A DNA stretch of 64,000 bases from Zhengitettix transpicula (taxonomy: Eukaryota > Arthropoda > Insecta > Orthoptera > Tetrigidae), in contig CM073592.1 in assembly GCA_037074705.1 (NCBI GenBank), forward strand, positions 89,345,129 through 89,409,128, written 5' to 3'. The notes beneath the pieces are model-generated. The model saw only the letters and a program-made list of their open reading frames with translations. It was not told the DNA's origin and did no database searches. Both the position numbers and the translations under genes were made by a program. Shown one piece after another: positions 1-10,454 of this stretch (position 1 is the stretch's first letter; each line of letters opens with the position of its first letter).

Positions 1-662
1 GGCAATGTTGCGTCTCCGAAAAAACAAAAAACTTTGATCTCCTGTTATCGGAAGGGCGTGAGACATGTACCAAGAGCCCGAGCTACCTGTCAAAGGCAAA
101 TGCGGGATAGAGCCGGGAGGTTAAGCCTTGGCTACCTTTATCTCCATTCCGCATCCTCCCTTTCGACCTCCTCATTTGGTAATGCTCCGGTCACAACGTG
201 GATTATCCTCATGTAGCCTGTTACTCAAAATAATAAGTTATAGGTAGAATACGCTGAATAAATGACATAATATCTTTCTTCTTAGAACGAAATAGCGGAG
301 AAAGACGGCCGCAAAGACTGAAGACGGAATGTAGAATATGGTAGCAAGATAGTTACAAGATACTTAAATATACATAATGCGAGACTCTTGACACAATTCT
401 GTACCATCTATTTCCCATGTATAATCGCCTCAGCCCCCAGAATATTGTTTTACCGGTTGGACGTTGCTGTTAAATTACAAATTCCTAATTGAGAAATGTA
501 AATATTATTATAAACCAACTGAATGTAATACCACATTTTTATATACAGTTTTCAATGTATACTTGAGGTTATATAGATTTAAATACCTTGTAGAAATTTT
601 CAGCACAGCCATTTTCAACCTACGGTGCTAAACAGCTGAATGTTTTTTTTTCTGTGTTACAG
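1..662 (+). other. Upstream intron of the Dscam-family gene (3' part)
   Basis: This stretch precedes the first visible coding exon. It starts with a diverged SINE-like copy (about 41-232) and continues as A+T-rich sequence with no plausible reading frame. It ends in a polypyrimidine run and a TTACAG acceptor at 657-662. An alternative AG lies two bases further on (663-664), but using it would shift the frame. The upstream exon, expected to carry the signal peptide, is not in the window. Confidence 0.8.
41..232 (+). repeat. SINE-like family copy A (diverged, internally deleted)
   Basis: The sequence follows the family seen at 4000-4363 and 34517-35078: a block ending GGAAGGGCGTG, then CTTGGCTACC, a CCGCATCC block, and the terminal CTCATGTAGCCTGTTACTC. 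The central block with GATGCAGG is missing or decayed. It therefore looks like an old copy with an internal deletion. It lies in the plus orientation with its 3' end near 232. Confidence 0.75.
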
Positions 663-790
663 AGCCATCATTAGCGGCTACAGACACAATGCAAGGCCCT
701 GTCTTCCTACAGGAGCCTCCTCACCGAGCAGATTTCTCCAACTCCACGGGAGTGGCACTGCAGTGCTCAGCACACGGTAACCCGCCTCCA
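663..790 (+). CDS. Dscam-like: Dscam-family protein, exon encoding first half of Ig domain 1
   Basis: This coding exon lies between a TTACAG acceptor and a GTAAGT donor at 791. It starts with the last two bases of a codon and ends in phase 0. It reads about 42 residues, starting PSLAATDTMQGPVFLQEP, with FSNSTG in the middle and ending GNPPP. The GPVFL.EP and DFSNSTG motifs are hallmarks of Ig1 in arthropod Dscam proteins. The cysteine in ALQCSAHG is the first of the Ig1 disulfide pair, and NST is a potential N-glycosylation site. Dscam proteins are homophilic cell-surface receptors used in neuronal self-recognition and wiring, and this would be the extracellular N terminus. The family is clear. 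The paralog is not, although Dscam2/3/4 is more likely than the hypervariable Dscam1 because of the single exon-4 equivalent downstream. Confidence 0.93.
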
Positions 791-1544
791 GTAAGTGTGT
801 CAATAAAAACTATAATTTATTACATATTAATTTTCTAAAAAATAATGCAACGAAATATTTTCTATTAACAATCCAAACGAGTCAGTATGTGGTTTGATTA
901 CATAGTTTTAATTAAAGTTCTAAGATTTTTTATTAGTTCCAACAAACATTCAAATCCATCTAAAGTATCCGAGAATTTTTCTGAGGATATTGTAGTTAGG
1001 TTCACAGTGACTGAGACAGAAGATATTGGAATTTGGAGGAATTAGAAGTACGACGAATGACAGCTAACATTAGCAAAGAAAAATAGGAAAGCGAATGTTA
1101 GAATTACAAACCAAGAAACTATAAGAAAGATTAAGTTGAGTTCAGTGAAAGTATTACTACTACGTAATACAGAAAATATCTGTGAAGTGTGGACAAACCT
1201 TTCCAACCGAAATAATATTACACGTCTGTCACCATTAATTTAATATTATCTCAGCTACAATCGTTAGCTAGATACAAACTATGGAAGATATCGGATCAAG
1301 AAAAAAATATTATCGAAACGAAAGAATGTATATATAATTAATAAACAAGAAAGATAAGTGAGAAAATAAGGGATATTGCAAAGGTAAATATGTCCGACGG
1401 AGAAATTTTGCTTTACCGAAGAGAGAAATACCAGAGATTCTTTTTCTGTGCGTATCATCAGTCTGGATAGAAAATGAGGCATTCCTGCACGCGTTTTGAA
1501 TATTTTCTTCTTTTACAGTTAGCTGAATGTTTTACGAATGAATA

Positions 1545-1700
1545 CGGCCGAATTCTTCAAGCGACCCTTCAGCTCCGCCCCGTTGGATAAGCGCCAGTCG
1601 GCTCCTAGGCATCAATATGAAATCCAAATGGATTAGCGGCTCAGTGTCGGCAAGAATTCATGAGGGACATATATTTCGAAGGAGACAAGCGCCATCCTGC
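1545..1700. promoter_or_regulatory. Less A+T-rich unique intronic tract, candidate regulatory element
   Basis: This short stretch has a clearly higher G+C content than its surroundings, with CGGCCGAATTC and AGCTCCGCCCCG. It has no repeat resemblance to other parts of the window and no credible ORF. A regulatory role is inferred only from composition and intronic position. Confidence 0.2.
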
Positions 1701-2029
1701 ATCACAGAAGCACAGAATGTTATCGTGTAATGAATTGTAATTTCGATGCTGATTATCTATATCAAATACGGTTTAAATTCTCCATTTAAAATTTATCTAT
1801 CATCGATACTTCTTTTTAATTCATTTTTTAAAAGCTATAAATCGTTTATACATTTCTGTGAGAGAAATTCGACAGTGCGTTTTGCTTGGCTGCAAAGGAA
1901 TTGAAACATTAGTTCAGAGTCAGAGCCTGTACGTTTCACTGTGGTAATGAGAAAAAATACAAATACAGTCAAAAACAGGCATAATCAATTTATTCAGTGA
2001 ATGAATTTTATGTTGTATTCCAGTTTACA

Positions 2030-2115
2030 ATAAATTCAAGTAAAACACAACGTTTCTTCCCAATATCTAGGATCTCTAGTGTTTCTTTACACCTGACAAT
2101 GTCCGAAATATAGGG
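2030..2115 (-). repeat. Penelope-like element end, solo fragment
   Basis: Read on the minus strand, this carries GGAAGAAACGTTGTGTTTTA. It is very similar to the terminus of the GIY-YIG-containing remnant at 27028-27640, which reads GGAAGAAACGTTGTGTTTTT. It is probably a detached end of the same family, with no coding sequence attached. Confidence 0.45.
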
Positions 2116-2832
2116 AAGAAACTTTTTGTTGTCCTTCAATTCTTATTGATTTATAATCTTTTAAATTTAACTTTTAATGAATTAAATGATTAAATTTCTT
2201 CTGAGTGCTTCTGTCATATTTAATTACTTATACTTTATAATGAGTTGTTCAAAATTACAAATGCTCAGATATCTAATAAATATTCTCCACAGTTATCGTC
2301 GATTAAAGAAAAAATTCCTGAAAAATGTATTCTAGACAAGAAACTAAGGAATAAGTGTTTTCGAATACTGTTCTATTTGATGGTAGATCTAAGTTTCACC
2401 GACACAAACATACGTTCTCTAGTAAAAGACCAGAGTTCCTGTATTGATGATCTCGATTTTATAAATCACTATGGACGAGTCGTTTTACGGACCCAGTTCT
2501 GGTTGTTAGACAGCGTCACAAGTTATTGTTTGCGGATGAAATCAAATTGGCTAGGGCTCAGTCACTCGGGATGGCGGTGGGTCATTTTGGCTTTTGGCCA
2601 GTACCCGTCTTCACCCTTCTACGGAATTTTTTTCCCGTTTGTTCTGGTACTGGACTGATTCCTCTTAAACTGTCACTATACCGTCTTCGTTATTTGTACT
2701 GTTATTTCAAATGACTTCGCGATCGGAATGTTTCAATAAAATATAGAACTGTTGACCAAGTTACAAAAAATCAATTCCCTACAACTTTCAGTCAGAAAAG
2801 TTTAATTTTAATTAACGAAAAAAATTAATTTC

Positions 2833-2866
2833 ACGGCGTTTCGTCCTCTTCTGACACCTCATCAGG
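2833..2866 (-). ncRNA. Hammerhead-ribozyme-like core, unit 1
   Basis: On the minus strand the sequence reads CTGATGA, then a segment containing GTGTCAGAAGAGGAC, then GAAAC. This gives both conserved hammerhead core boxes (CUGANGA and GAAA) separated by a potential stem II. The stem is imperfect here. The base after the presumed cleavage triplet would be G, which is unfavourable, so activity is doubtful. Confidence 0.45.
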
Positions 2867-3164
2867 TAGGGCAGTTTTTAATAATTTTTATACAATTTTT
2901 AACATTTCGAGTTAATTAAATTATATTTTGGAGATTCTGTAAGTCTCTGACAAGTGGTTTCTCAACTTTTCAACTATTAATCTTGATCCATTTCGCAGAT
3001 CTGTGTTTTTTTCCCGTTTGTTCTGGTACTGGACTGATTCCATAATATAGAACTGTTGACCAAGTTACAAAAACTCAATTCCCTACATCTTAAATAATAT
3101 AAAACATATAAATAGACGACTTTCAGTCAGAAAAGTTTAATTTTAATAAACAAAAAAAATTATT

Positions 3165-3201
3165 TTCACGGCGTTTCGTCGTCTTCTGACACCTCATCAG
3201 G
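3165..3201 (-). ncRNA. Hammerhead-ribozyme-like core, unit 2
   Basis: The minus strand reads CTGATGA, then GGTGTC, an AGAA loop and GACGAC, then GAAAC. Stem II pairs at five of six positions (one G-A mismatch, one G-U wobble), which is better than in unit 1 about 335 bp away. The core boxes are intact. Stem I and the cleavage position were not convincingly resolved by eye. Confidence 0.5.
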
Positions 3202-3523
3202 TAGGACAGTTTTCAATAATTTTTATACGATTTTTAACATTTCGAGTTAATTATATTAGATTTTGGAGATCCAGTAAGCGCTTGAGTCTCTGACAAGTGG
3301 TTTAGAAACTTTTCCACTATTAATCTTGATCCATTTCGCAGATCTGTGTTTGAGTGTAGAAATTAGCTATTTATTATTACAAAGCATTCATGACTCCCGT
3401 AGTAGGTCTTACTCTACCGCCAAACTGATCTTAACTGAATGCTCATGGTACGAAAGTGCGAACGCTAAAGTAAATAATTTAGGTTGTGCATTATAGAAAC
3501 ACATTTTAAAACAACTGACATGA

Positions 3524-3700
3524 TTCAATATATTGTTCTCGGAGTTCAACCGGGTTTTGCATAATTGTAGAACGCAACGTTTCGACGACTAAAAGCTCTG
3601 TCGTCATCTTTTAGGCAAACTCTAGGTTGAACTCCGAGAACAATATATTGAACAACTGCACCGGGAAAGGCTTCAATCTTTGAACTGACATGATTGATTT
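3524..3700 (-). repeat. Penelope-like end with perfect 28-nt inverted arms
   Basis: The arms 3524-3551 and 3625-3652 are perfect reverse complements of 28 nt. They flank a 73-nt core. On the minus strand the core contains AAAGATGACGACAGAGC, then GTCGTCGAAACGTTGCG, which is a hammerhead-like layout with a potential short stem III and a U at the cleavage position. The right arm continues into a block ending GGCTTCAATCTTTGAA, which recurs at 58620-58720. A similar core between shorter inverted arms lies at 59959-60083. Confidence 0.6.
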
Positions 3701-3999
3701 AAGCTCTTAGAAATAAAGTCCAAAATTAGAATATACCTTCACTCCATAGTTTTCCGTCACACTAAACCATTTATATTTCCACAAAATAGATAAATAGCTT
3801 AATATTAAACAAAGAATATTTATATTTAAAAATTAGTTTACTTGTTCAAATTATTAAAGTGCATTAAACTTATTTTTAAACCGTATGTTTCTTAATATTT
3901 CAGGTTTATATTGAATTATTGGTTCCTAGATTTAATCTAACATACTATGAATGCCTTCACCCCTTTTTTGAATTCCTCACGTAGGTAAATGTCAAGAAT

Positions 4000-4363
4000 T
4001 ACCGTTTTTATACAAATCTGTCGTCTGCTATTCCCATTGAAATAGTCGGCCAGATGCCTCCTAAACTCGTCGAGGCCCGTAGAAGGGAATTCTGTGTCGC
4101 CACAGTTAAGCCCCTCTCCCGCCTACGGAAGAAAAAAGTGCCTATTGCTCGACCTACCTGATGCAGGTTTTATAAGGTTTGTCCTGTATCGCTTTTAGGC
4201 AAATTCCGGGTAGGATCCTTAAACTACAGACCGGGGGCCCCAGTTAACCCTTGGCTACCTTCCTATACCCTTCCGCATCCCTCCTTTCAGATCCCTTCCT
4301 ATGCTCTTAAAGAGAAGTTGCTACTATGTCATGTAGCCTGTTACTCTAAAAAAAACAGGACAC
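4000..4363 (+). repeat. SINE-like family copy B
   Basis: Shared blocks occur in family order: TGAAATAGTCGGCCAG, CCTCCTAAACTCGTCGAGGC, GACCTACCTGATGCAGG, CCGGGTAGGATCCTTAAA, CTTGGCTACCTTCC, and the terminal CATGTAGCCTGTTACTCT followed by an A run. The 5' head is missing relative to the copies at 34517 and 38974, so it is 5'-truncated or decayed. Confidence 0.85.
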
Positions 4364-4555
4364 TATTTCTATGAATATAAGTGATATAATCATAAATCAG
4401 AATTTCAGCCATCTACTTGCCTCAATTTCGGAAAAAAACCCGGAACGTTTCATGCTGATGTAAAGAAGAATGAAATTTATTACAATTAATTTAACTTCTA
4501 TTGAAGCGCCTGGCAATATTTATATACGTAAGTTAGCATAGATGTCTTATAGAAA

Positions 4556-4588
4556 TATATATATATATATATATATAAATATATATAA
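4556..4588. repeat. (TA)n microsatellite
   Basis: An alternating A/T run, one of many TA microsatellites in these introns. Confidence 0.9.
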
Positions 4589-4729
4589 TTTTAATGTAAT
4601 TAAAAATCAAAAAAGGAGATATAACTAAATTTACAAAACATTAAAATTTATCTACTTTCAATTTTTATTGAATTCTGAAAACAAAAACATGTTTTATACT
4701 CATGTGATACGAATGATTTCATGTTGGAC

Positions 4730-5200
4730 GGGATTACTGGTTATTTCAAGCGTAGTTAACCTCATTCCGTAAATGCTGTTAAGCAAATCATGCGGGTAAT
4801 ATACGACCGTGGCCGCTCGCATTTGTCATCTACGTCGATCCTGCCCTCTGAGCCTGGAGAAAGTTTATTTCGAATTATCGAATGCCCACAGGCAGACTGA
4901 CGCGTGTTTCAGAACCATTCTCCGTAACTTAGTGTGCTAACACGCTTTGCCGCTCTCCATCCTCTGTGCAATATGTTTTAATCATAAGTTATAAGGCTTG
5001 TCGCGCCGTAATAGGATTTTCGGCTGCGGCGACGGTGGCATCGATAAAGCGTCCTCTCTCATCAATCATGAGTTATTCTGCATGGCCACACCACCACACG
5101 AATGCATCTACCAGCTCATGGGCTTATCACTTGCCCAGTTTCTTCCACGACAGAAATATATCACATCTGCAAGCCGTCACTTTCAGGTTACAACAAATTA
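4730..5200. promoter_or_regulatory. Less A+T-rich unique intronic tract, candidate regulatory element
   Basis: This ~470 bp stretch is visibly richer in G+C, with CGACCGTGGCCGCTCGC and TTTTCGGCTGCGGCGACGG. It shares no blocks with the repeat families in the window. Two short overlapping frames (4966-5229 and 4998-5201) have unremarkable translations. A regulatory or conserved noncoding role is a guess from composition. Confidence 0.25.
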
Positions 5201-5869
5201 AAGGAAGGGTTCGAGGAACAAATTTCTAATATATCATCATCACAATGACGACAGATTTAGATTTCTTAGCTAAAAAGTACATCAGTATTTTTTTTCTATA
5301 ATATCATTATTAAGGCACAGCGTGTTAAAGAAAATTGAGTAACGAAAATAAAATTAAGAACTCGTGGAATACTGAAATACGTCTTATTTCACAAGTGCTT
5401 GATCTTCAATCACGTATTTTCGTAACAGAATGACTATTAATCTTGCCCAATTGCAAAGGCCTCCCATTAAGTGTACAAATATCTTCATTTAAAAACAAAT
5501 ATACAACTACGACATTCCTCTTGAACTAACCCTAGCTTACCCGAGCACGTACAGATAAGTATCCTGAAGTTTATTAAACTATAACAACGGTTACATTGAA
5601 TCAATACTTTCTTATTATAGTAACACATGCAGTGGATTTCGATATACGTACTTAATACGTTCTAGTAAAGTATGTAGCGTATTTTTTAAACATTCCTTTT
5701 AACGTTGCTGAAGAACCGTCAAAATGAATACAAGGCGTACTGAATAATAATGATTTAATGTCTATAATCCAAATTTAATTAACTGTTACGGCATCCATAA
5801 GTAGATCTCGATAGCGACAATTTTCTTTATTGTACAGTTTACTTCTTATCTCGGCGATTTTTTGGTTGT

Positions 5870-6420
5870 GATAATAATGATTCAGTATTCTAATAATAAA
5901 CCAGTTAATGACCTTTTACAGACACTTTATTTGTTATGTTACGACGTTTCAGTACGTAATCGTATCATCTTCGGGTATTATCGTAATTATTGTAACAAAC
6001 TAGTACTACAAACAATTACAATGTTGATAAATTGACAAAGTTTTCGAAAACGGGGCTGAGGCACAGAATTCACTTTGCGAGATTGCAGCAATTCGATTGT
6101 ATTAATTCAAAAGCGGACGTAAAATAAAAACTATTAAGTATTCTATTGAAATTGATATGCAGCTGCTTGCAACCATTAGGTTGTCCGTAACAATTATCAC
6201 TTATTAAATTACGTTGAATTCTTTTAATTAAGGTCTAAGTTAAATTAGCTATGAAATTTAAAAAGTTATTAGTAGAGGTCTGGTTGGACGTTTTCTTTTA
6301 AGTCGTCTTTGTTGAGGCTCTGAAGGAATTCAGGTTGTAATTTCTGCTGTCGAGTTTTTAATGATGGAATTAAAGGATTTTTTATAACGTCTTTGACTGT
6401 AGGTATACTTTTATTTCTTA
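5870..6420 (-). repeat. Penelope-like or retroelement 3' region with hammerhead-like end
   Basis: On the minus strand near 5980-5941 the sequence reads CCGAAGATGATACG, ATTA, CGTACT, then GAAACGTCGTA. That is a near-hammerhead core: the first box is CCGAAGA rather than CTGANGA, the hairpin has four clean pairs (TACG with CGTA), and then come GAAAC and a potential GUA cleavage triplet. Upstream on the same strand (about 6420-6270) a short frame reads LIPSLKTRQQKLQPEFLQ, which may be a coding remnant. The assignment rests mainly on the end motif. Confidence 0.4.
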
Positions 6421-8567
6421 AGTACCAAGGACATGCTGAAATCATTCAAAGGAATTTAGTATATCGATACTTGAATTTAAAAAATATATTCGTGTTAGTA
6501 GTGATTTGATAAAATTTTTTGTTCATATAAAACTCAGACACGTTATACCGCACAATATAAAAATATTACCCAAATGTCTCTATTCATATGAATAGAATAA
6601 ATTTCTAAGGCGCAATACCAGAACTAATTACACATACTGAAGATTATAGAAGGGATAATTTTTTATAATCTAATTTGTGCCTGCAGACTCTGAATAAAGA
6701 GTTTTTATTATGTTGTAATTTATTTATATATCGGTGTATACCGAAAGTAAGCGTAAAATGAACTGTATATTAGTAATAATAGACTAGTATTCTTCGTTCC
6801 GAAAATTTATCTATCTCTATAATTTACAATATTCATCTCCCGCTTGTAAAACTCAAACAATTCTTCTAGTTATTTATATTTATTTGTCGAAATGTGATAT
6901 CGATAAAATTTTAAAATTAATTACTGCGTTTAAAAGTCTTATTACGTAATTGAAATATTTAGAAGTATGGAATAAAATTTACAGTTAACTAAGTGAAATA
7001 AAATGTTATTTTTATCCAATAATGCATTTTAATTGATTCTGTAACAGCGTGGAAACTTTTATTTCTCAGTCCGTCAATCTAAAGGAAAGTTCTCAAACTT
7101 GTTAAGTACAGACTATTTATTGAAAATAAGTTCCTCAAAAATTAAAAAGGAAAAAACAATGTTTACTTCAAAGCGAAAACGGAAGCAGGAAAATTCACAT
7201 TGTGTTAGTTCGTCTCTTTAATAGAATATTTAAGATAAAAAGTAAATGACAGATGAATTATATATCTGTACTTTAAAATAACGTTAGACAACGATGCTGA
7301 ACACTCCAACCTTACATATTTATTATTACAATTTTAGGCCTACATATCTTTCGGGATCCGATCCATTTCCCTATAGACACTTGTCCAACCCCAAGACATT
7401 ATCCCTATTGACGTTTGCTCTAAATATGAATATTCCTTTAAGGTGCGTTTTTCCGAAAGACTAACTTTCCCGAATCGCTTTTTCCGGTCTGATGTTTTTA
7501 CGAAATAGGCATTTTAACTCTCTTATTAAACATAATTATTATGTTATTAATTAATGCTTAATAACAACATAACTTGGTAAGCTTGTTACGATTCAGGGAC
7601 AAATACTCCGGAAGCAGAATTCAATGTACGAGGATGAAAGAGGGTGGCATTTTATAAATAAGCGGAAACAGTCGTTATTAGCGGCGAGTTTACGTTTTCA
7701 CTCAGATTTAATGTGAAGACTAGCAACATCTTTTTTGAGACGATCCACTTGATAGACGCTAATGTCAGCGGTTTTCGCGTATTTTTAAATGCCACCACCT
7801 CCTCCCCATTCCCATAGGGGCTTTAAGTGTGGCTACAGAATTTGACCCTGGATCGTAAAATGTGTACCAAGTTTGGTTGAAATGGCTCCACGCACTAATT
7901 AATAATTTAATTTACAGAATATTCGTGTATCACGAGTTATTTAGCATAAAGACTGTTTTGTTAATTACACTTGATATCGTAATTCAACTGTTCAGCAAAC
8001 GTGATACTTGAAAGTGACCTTTTGCGGGAAACGAATTTCAGGAAACTATCCATCGGGATATTGAAGTAAACCTCTCTCTTATGCAATAATTTGGTATCCC
8101 ACAATTACTCGTTCTAGGAACTGTGTTACAGCTGTAAATTAATCAGTAAATTTAACAAGATCTCAATAAATTTGTAAATTCGATAATTAAAACAATTTTT
8201 TGGCAGATCCATACTTAGGCCACACGATTTCAGTAACATGTCTGCCATACTCTATAATCTCTAGCAAATTTATTACATCATATTAATACAGACAACGACA
8301 AGTGTAGACATCCTTATAGAATTATGATTATATGGATGAAAAATATCCAAAAGTCAAATCACCTCATTCATGTAATGTTTTGTGGGTAGAATATTTGAGT
8401 TCATGATAAGTGTCACTATCTTTAAATTTTATCGTTGAGATATTAGAATGTCCTGGTCACAAATAAATTCAGTAAGGTACTTTCAAAAGTAGTAGAGAGC
8501 GTATTGTATTTTGGAACGGTGTGAAGTCATTAGTAGACGATGTCGGTATTTCCATTGCATGATGTTT

Positions 8568-9131
8568 TCTTTAAAAAGAGAAATCTGAGAGTAGAGGAAC
8601 AGATGAGATGGATGTGACTGGTCAAAGACGAAGATAGAGCAAGATGAATTGGTAATGACCAGGGTCTTATTGGAGAAGGAAGTGCTGGTGTTACTAAACA
8701 ATAGTCGGAATATACTCTTCCTCGAGATGACCTTGACTATTCGCCCCTGGTCCTTCCGAGAACAGACTGAAATCCCTCTATCCCTTCCTTGGTAACTCCT
8801 ACCATATAAAACCAAAATTTTGTTTAAACCCCTTCAGAAAGCCGAGATAGCTGTCTCTCTAGGACTGGTCTGAACCTAGTAGGTCCAAAATCCACAAAAG
8901 TGTACGGACTCTCATTTATATGCAGTGAATATCTTCCTACCCTGAATAAGAACAGAGTTTCGTTACTGATCGAAACGTTGGTATTTTCATTTACTTTGCT
9001 ATATCCTCATTTACATTTTCTATTCCTCATATTTCTCTTGTTTCGCAATTATTCTTGCTATAACTTCGTCTTTGACCTGTCACATCCATCTCATCTGTTC
9101 CTTTATTCTCAGATTTCTCTTCGCAAATAAA
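8568..9131. repeat. Imperfect inverted repeat, ~85 bp arms around ~390 bp
   Basis: The left arm (8568-8652) contains AACAGATGAGATGGATGTGA and the right arm (9045-9131) contains TCACATCCATCTCATCTGTT, with flanking similarity through AGAAATCTGAG and CTCAGATTTCTC. The two arms cause similar translated phrases on opposite strands, so these are not genes. CGAAACGTTGG at 8979-8989 resembles the Penelope-like ends elsewhere. It could be a decayed foldback element or an inverted pair of Penelope-like ends. Confidence 0.6.
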
Positions 9132-9229
9132 AATACCATATAGACAATGAATAACCATCTAGTAATGAGCTTATCGTATTTTTATAAGACTACTTTTGGG
9201 ACGAATAGACAGTGAATCTCCTTCAAAGA

Positions 9230-9910
9230 TCGGACATTTCCACCTCATCCGCAGCAGCCAGGAAATTTCGGGCTGAAACACCTGTTGGCACGGAGCAAAC
9301 GTAGCGCGAGTTAGTTTTTCGTTAGGGGATAAGTCCCCTTGCTGTTCCTCCAGGGGTTCCTATCAGGGGTTATGGGGGCTCCGGGGCCATTAATAATTCG
9401 CACATTAGCTCACCAGCATTAAAGTATTAAAGCGAACTGGGCCCCGGTCGCGGAAGAAAACCGCCCGGTCGCATCCGGATTGCATTTTAAGGGGGTCGAA
9501 TTAAAATCCCGCTTTAATATTCATTACGTGCTTCGTCAAAGTTAAATTGAAGTTCTGTATCTAGGTAACGCAAAAAGAACTCAACTCCATTCCTCCTTCT
9601 CCCCCCCCCCCCTCGCTCCCACCTCTCTCTCTAAATTCATTTTCCTCGGCACCGTCGTTGTGATTAAAATTGTCGTAGCATTGAATTAATGTCGCCCTGT
9701 GCTATACATATAGATGCGACTGCAATTGAAGCGGTTCGCATGCTAAAAGTCCACTCGCCATAACTTAATAAGAGGGAGAGGCCTAATTAGAGACGTAAAA
9801 GCTATCCGCGGTGAAATTATAGGACCGCTGTCGACGGGGAATTGTCTAAGGGACAGGAATGGAGAAACGTGGTCTGCAACCGTAAACGATCTTCGGAGGG
9901 AAAAGTCTCC
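9230..9910. promoter_or_regulatory. Longest less A+T-rich unique intronic tract, candidate regulatory element
   Basis: About 680 bp with clearly higher G+C, for example GGGGGCTCCGGGGCCATTAA and GGGCCCCGGTCGCGGAAG. It includes TTTAAGGGGGTCGAATTAAA, several TTAAAG/CTTTAA phrases and a poly-C run at 9600-9612. It has no repeat blocks and no long ORF. This mixture of G+C-rich and homeodomain-like TAAT motifs is what intronic enhancers often look like, but nothing in the sequence proves it. Confidence 0.3.
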
Positions 9911-10454
9911 TAAATTTTGAGAGCGAGATTATTCAGTACGGCTAAGTCGTTCATATCACTACAATTTGTAAAATTGGATCATTTTAAAACATTCGAACTC
10001 AGTCTCTTGTTTAACTTTTTCACAATTATATATCATTTTATTCGTATCCTAATTCCGCGATAAATATGATGGTCACATTCTTACTTTATGACTGACTTAA
10101 TTTTCTGCGCGTACATTTATTCGGCGGCTATTCTAAATTTCTAAAGTGTTAAATTAAGTATGGAAAAATACTAAAGAAATTAAATGTTTGCTTGCACAAA
10201 GAAAACATTAATAAATATTATAACTATAGTTCAATTTTATTTATATCCTGTTAATATCATAAAATCAGTTCTATATCTATCCTATGAAATTTATGGAGAA
10301 AGTCTGTTACATTCTTCATCAAGTAATTTCACATCGTATTTTAATTGCTTCTTTAATTATATGCAATTAAAGAGGTCCCTAAACAAAGGAAAGAAACGTT
10401 TTGTACGTCACTGTAAAATTTAATGTTAATATATTCTGACTTTTGGCCATTTTA

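Larger units (their letters stand above)
2627..3355 (-). repeat. Tandem pair of ~350 bp units with hammerhead-like cores
   Basis: Two direct copies lie head to tail. The phrase CCCGTTTGTTCTGGTACTGG occurs near 2634 and near 3013. Each is followed by TAGAACTGTTGACCAAGTTA, a TTTCAGTCAGAAAAGTTTAA block, the ACGGCGTTTCGTC block, and finally TTGATCCATTTCGCAGATCT (near 2983 and 3330). The first copy has an extra segment of about 80 bp (2664-2743), and the second has an insert near 3091-3120. Tandem repeated ends with an internal hammerhead motif are typical of Penelope-like pseudo-LTRs and of retrozymes. No reverse transcriptase is evident here. Confidence 0.7.

Noticed and set aside
2245..2658. 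137-codon plus-strand ORF, the longest in the window
   Set aside because: No domain, no codon-bias signal I can see and a frame running into a repeat unit. It may be an eroded element remnant but there is no positive evidence.
7840..7910. Retroposon 3' phrase (ACCAAGTTTGGTTGAAATGG)
   Set aside because: It is suggestive of an RTE/SINE tail, but too short and isolated to annotate as an element.
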